NCBI RefSeq assembly: GCF_011758745.1
Contig: NZ_JAANOV010000001.1
Coordinates: forward strand, 4,216,001 to 4,280,000
Source of the DNA: Amycolatopsis granulosa
Lineage (GTDB): Bacteria > Actinomycetota > Actinomycetes > Mycobacteriales > Pseudonocardiaceae
Direction: 5' to 3'
DNA length: 64,000 nt
The notes under the pieces were generated by a model. That model worked only from the letters and a program-made list of their open reading frames with translations. It was not told the origin of the DNA and searched no databases. Positions 63,983 through 64,000 of this stretch are shown here, piece by piece (positions within the stretch are counted from its first letter, which is position 1; every line of letters begins with the position of its first letter). The position numbers and the translations under genes were made by a program.

Positions 63983-64000
63983 ATGGACAACTCCCGGGGA
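63983..64000 (+). CDS. Possible start of the next gene, cut by the window end
   Basis: ATG 63983 opens MDNSRG and runs off the window; TAGGCT at 63959-63964 could be its -10. By synteny with M. tuberculosis the next gene would be phosphomannomutase manB, but six codons cannot confirm this. Confidence 0.25.

Overview
The window is about 70% GC, uses GTG starts freely, chains genes through 4-bp ATGA/GTGA overlaps, and encodes mycothiol biosynthesis (MshB), a WhiB protein and a SigC-type sigma factor. It is chromosomal DNA of an actinomycete. The gene order fumC-glpX-xseB-xseA-LDAP-ispH-DUF6542-ychF, then typA-lpqW and mshB, then a WhiB2-type gene with the Rv3259/Rv3258c pair, repeats blocks known from Mycobacterium tuberculosis (Rv1098c-Rv1112, Rv1165-Rv1171, Rv3258c-Rv3260c). 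A Pseudonocardiaceae member such as Amycolatopsis is the best fit. This rests on recognised protein families and remembered gene order, not on a database search.

Layout. 0-5.5 kb: an exported PHP-domain phosphoesterase, a 5'-truncated LysE exporter, DNA ligase LigB overlapping a DMT exporter, and a divergent TetR regulator over a 25-bp palindrome. 5.5-10.2 kb: a cobalamin riboswitch with a Ni/Co permease, SigC facing a zinc-finger membrane protein, an MmyB-type regulator and an aldo/keto reductase. 10.2-20.3 kb: the housekeeping block fumC, ferredoxin-NADP reductase, serine protease, glpX, xseB-orf-xseA, LDAP, ispH and DUF6542, with a 950-bp stretch that has no convincing gene. 20.4-28.8 kb: DNA repair genes (rmuC and sbcDC around a LexA-type box, ogt, ada-alkA fusion) and ychF.

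28.9-34.4 kb looks like an acquired island: a formylglycine-generating-enzyme remnant, an MFS transporter and GH3 glycosidase operon, a divergent LacI regulator with a perfect 20-bp operator, and a transposase remnant. 34.4-39.8 kb: small envelope proteins, pterin dehydratase and a TPP-riboswitch-controlled thiBPQ operon. 39.8-45.5 kb: an ABC-2 exporter with a LolA-like protein, divergent from a response regulator-kinase-NUDIX operon; CTGAGA direct repeats lie between them. 45.5-47.3 kb: trpS behind a Trp-Trp leader peptide, a YciI protein, and a 52-aa Cys/Lys-rich protein under a near-consensus IdeR/DtxR iron box.

47.4-57.3 kb: typA, lpqW and a five-gene oligopeptide ABC importer. 57.7-64 kb: mshB and two neighbours, an M50 protease, a WhiB2-type regulator, a large membrane protein, and a divergent metallopeptidase-like/DUF3499 pair. 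A recurring theme is leaderless expression: nine start codons lie 7-9 nt after a TANNNT box.
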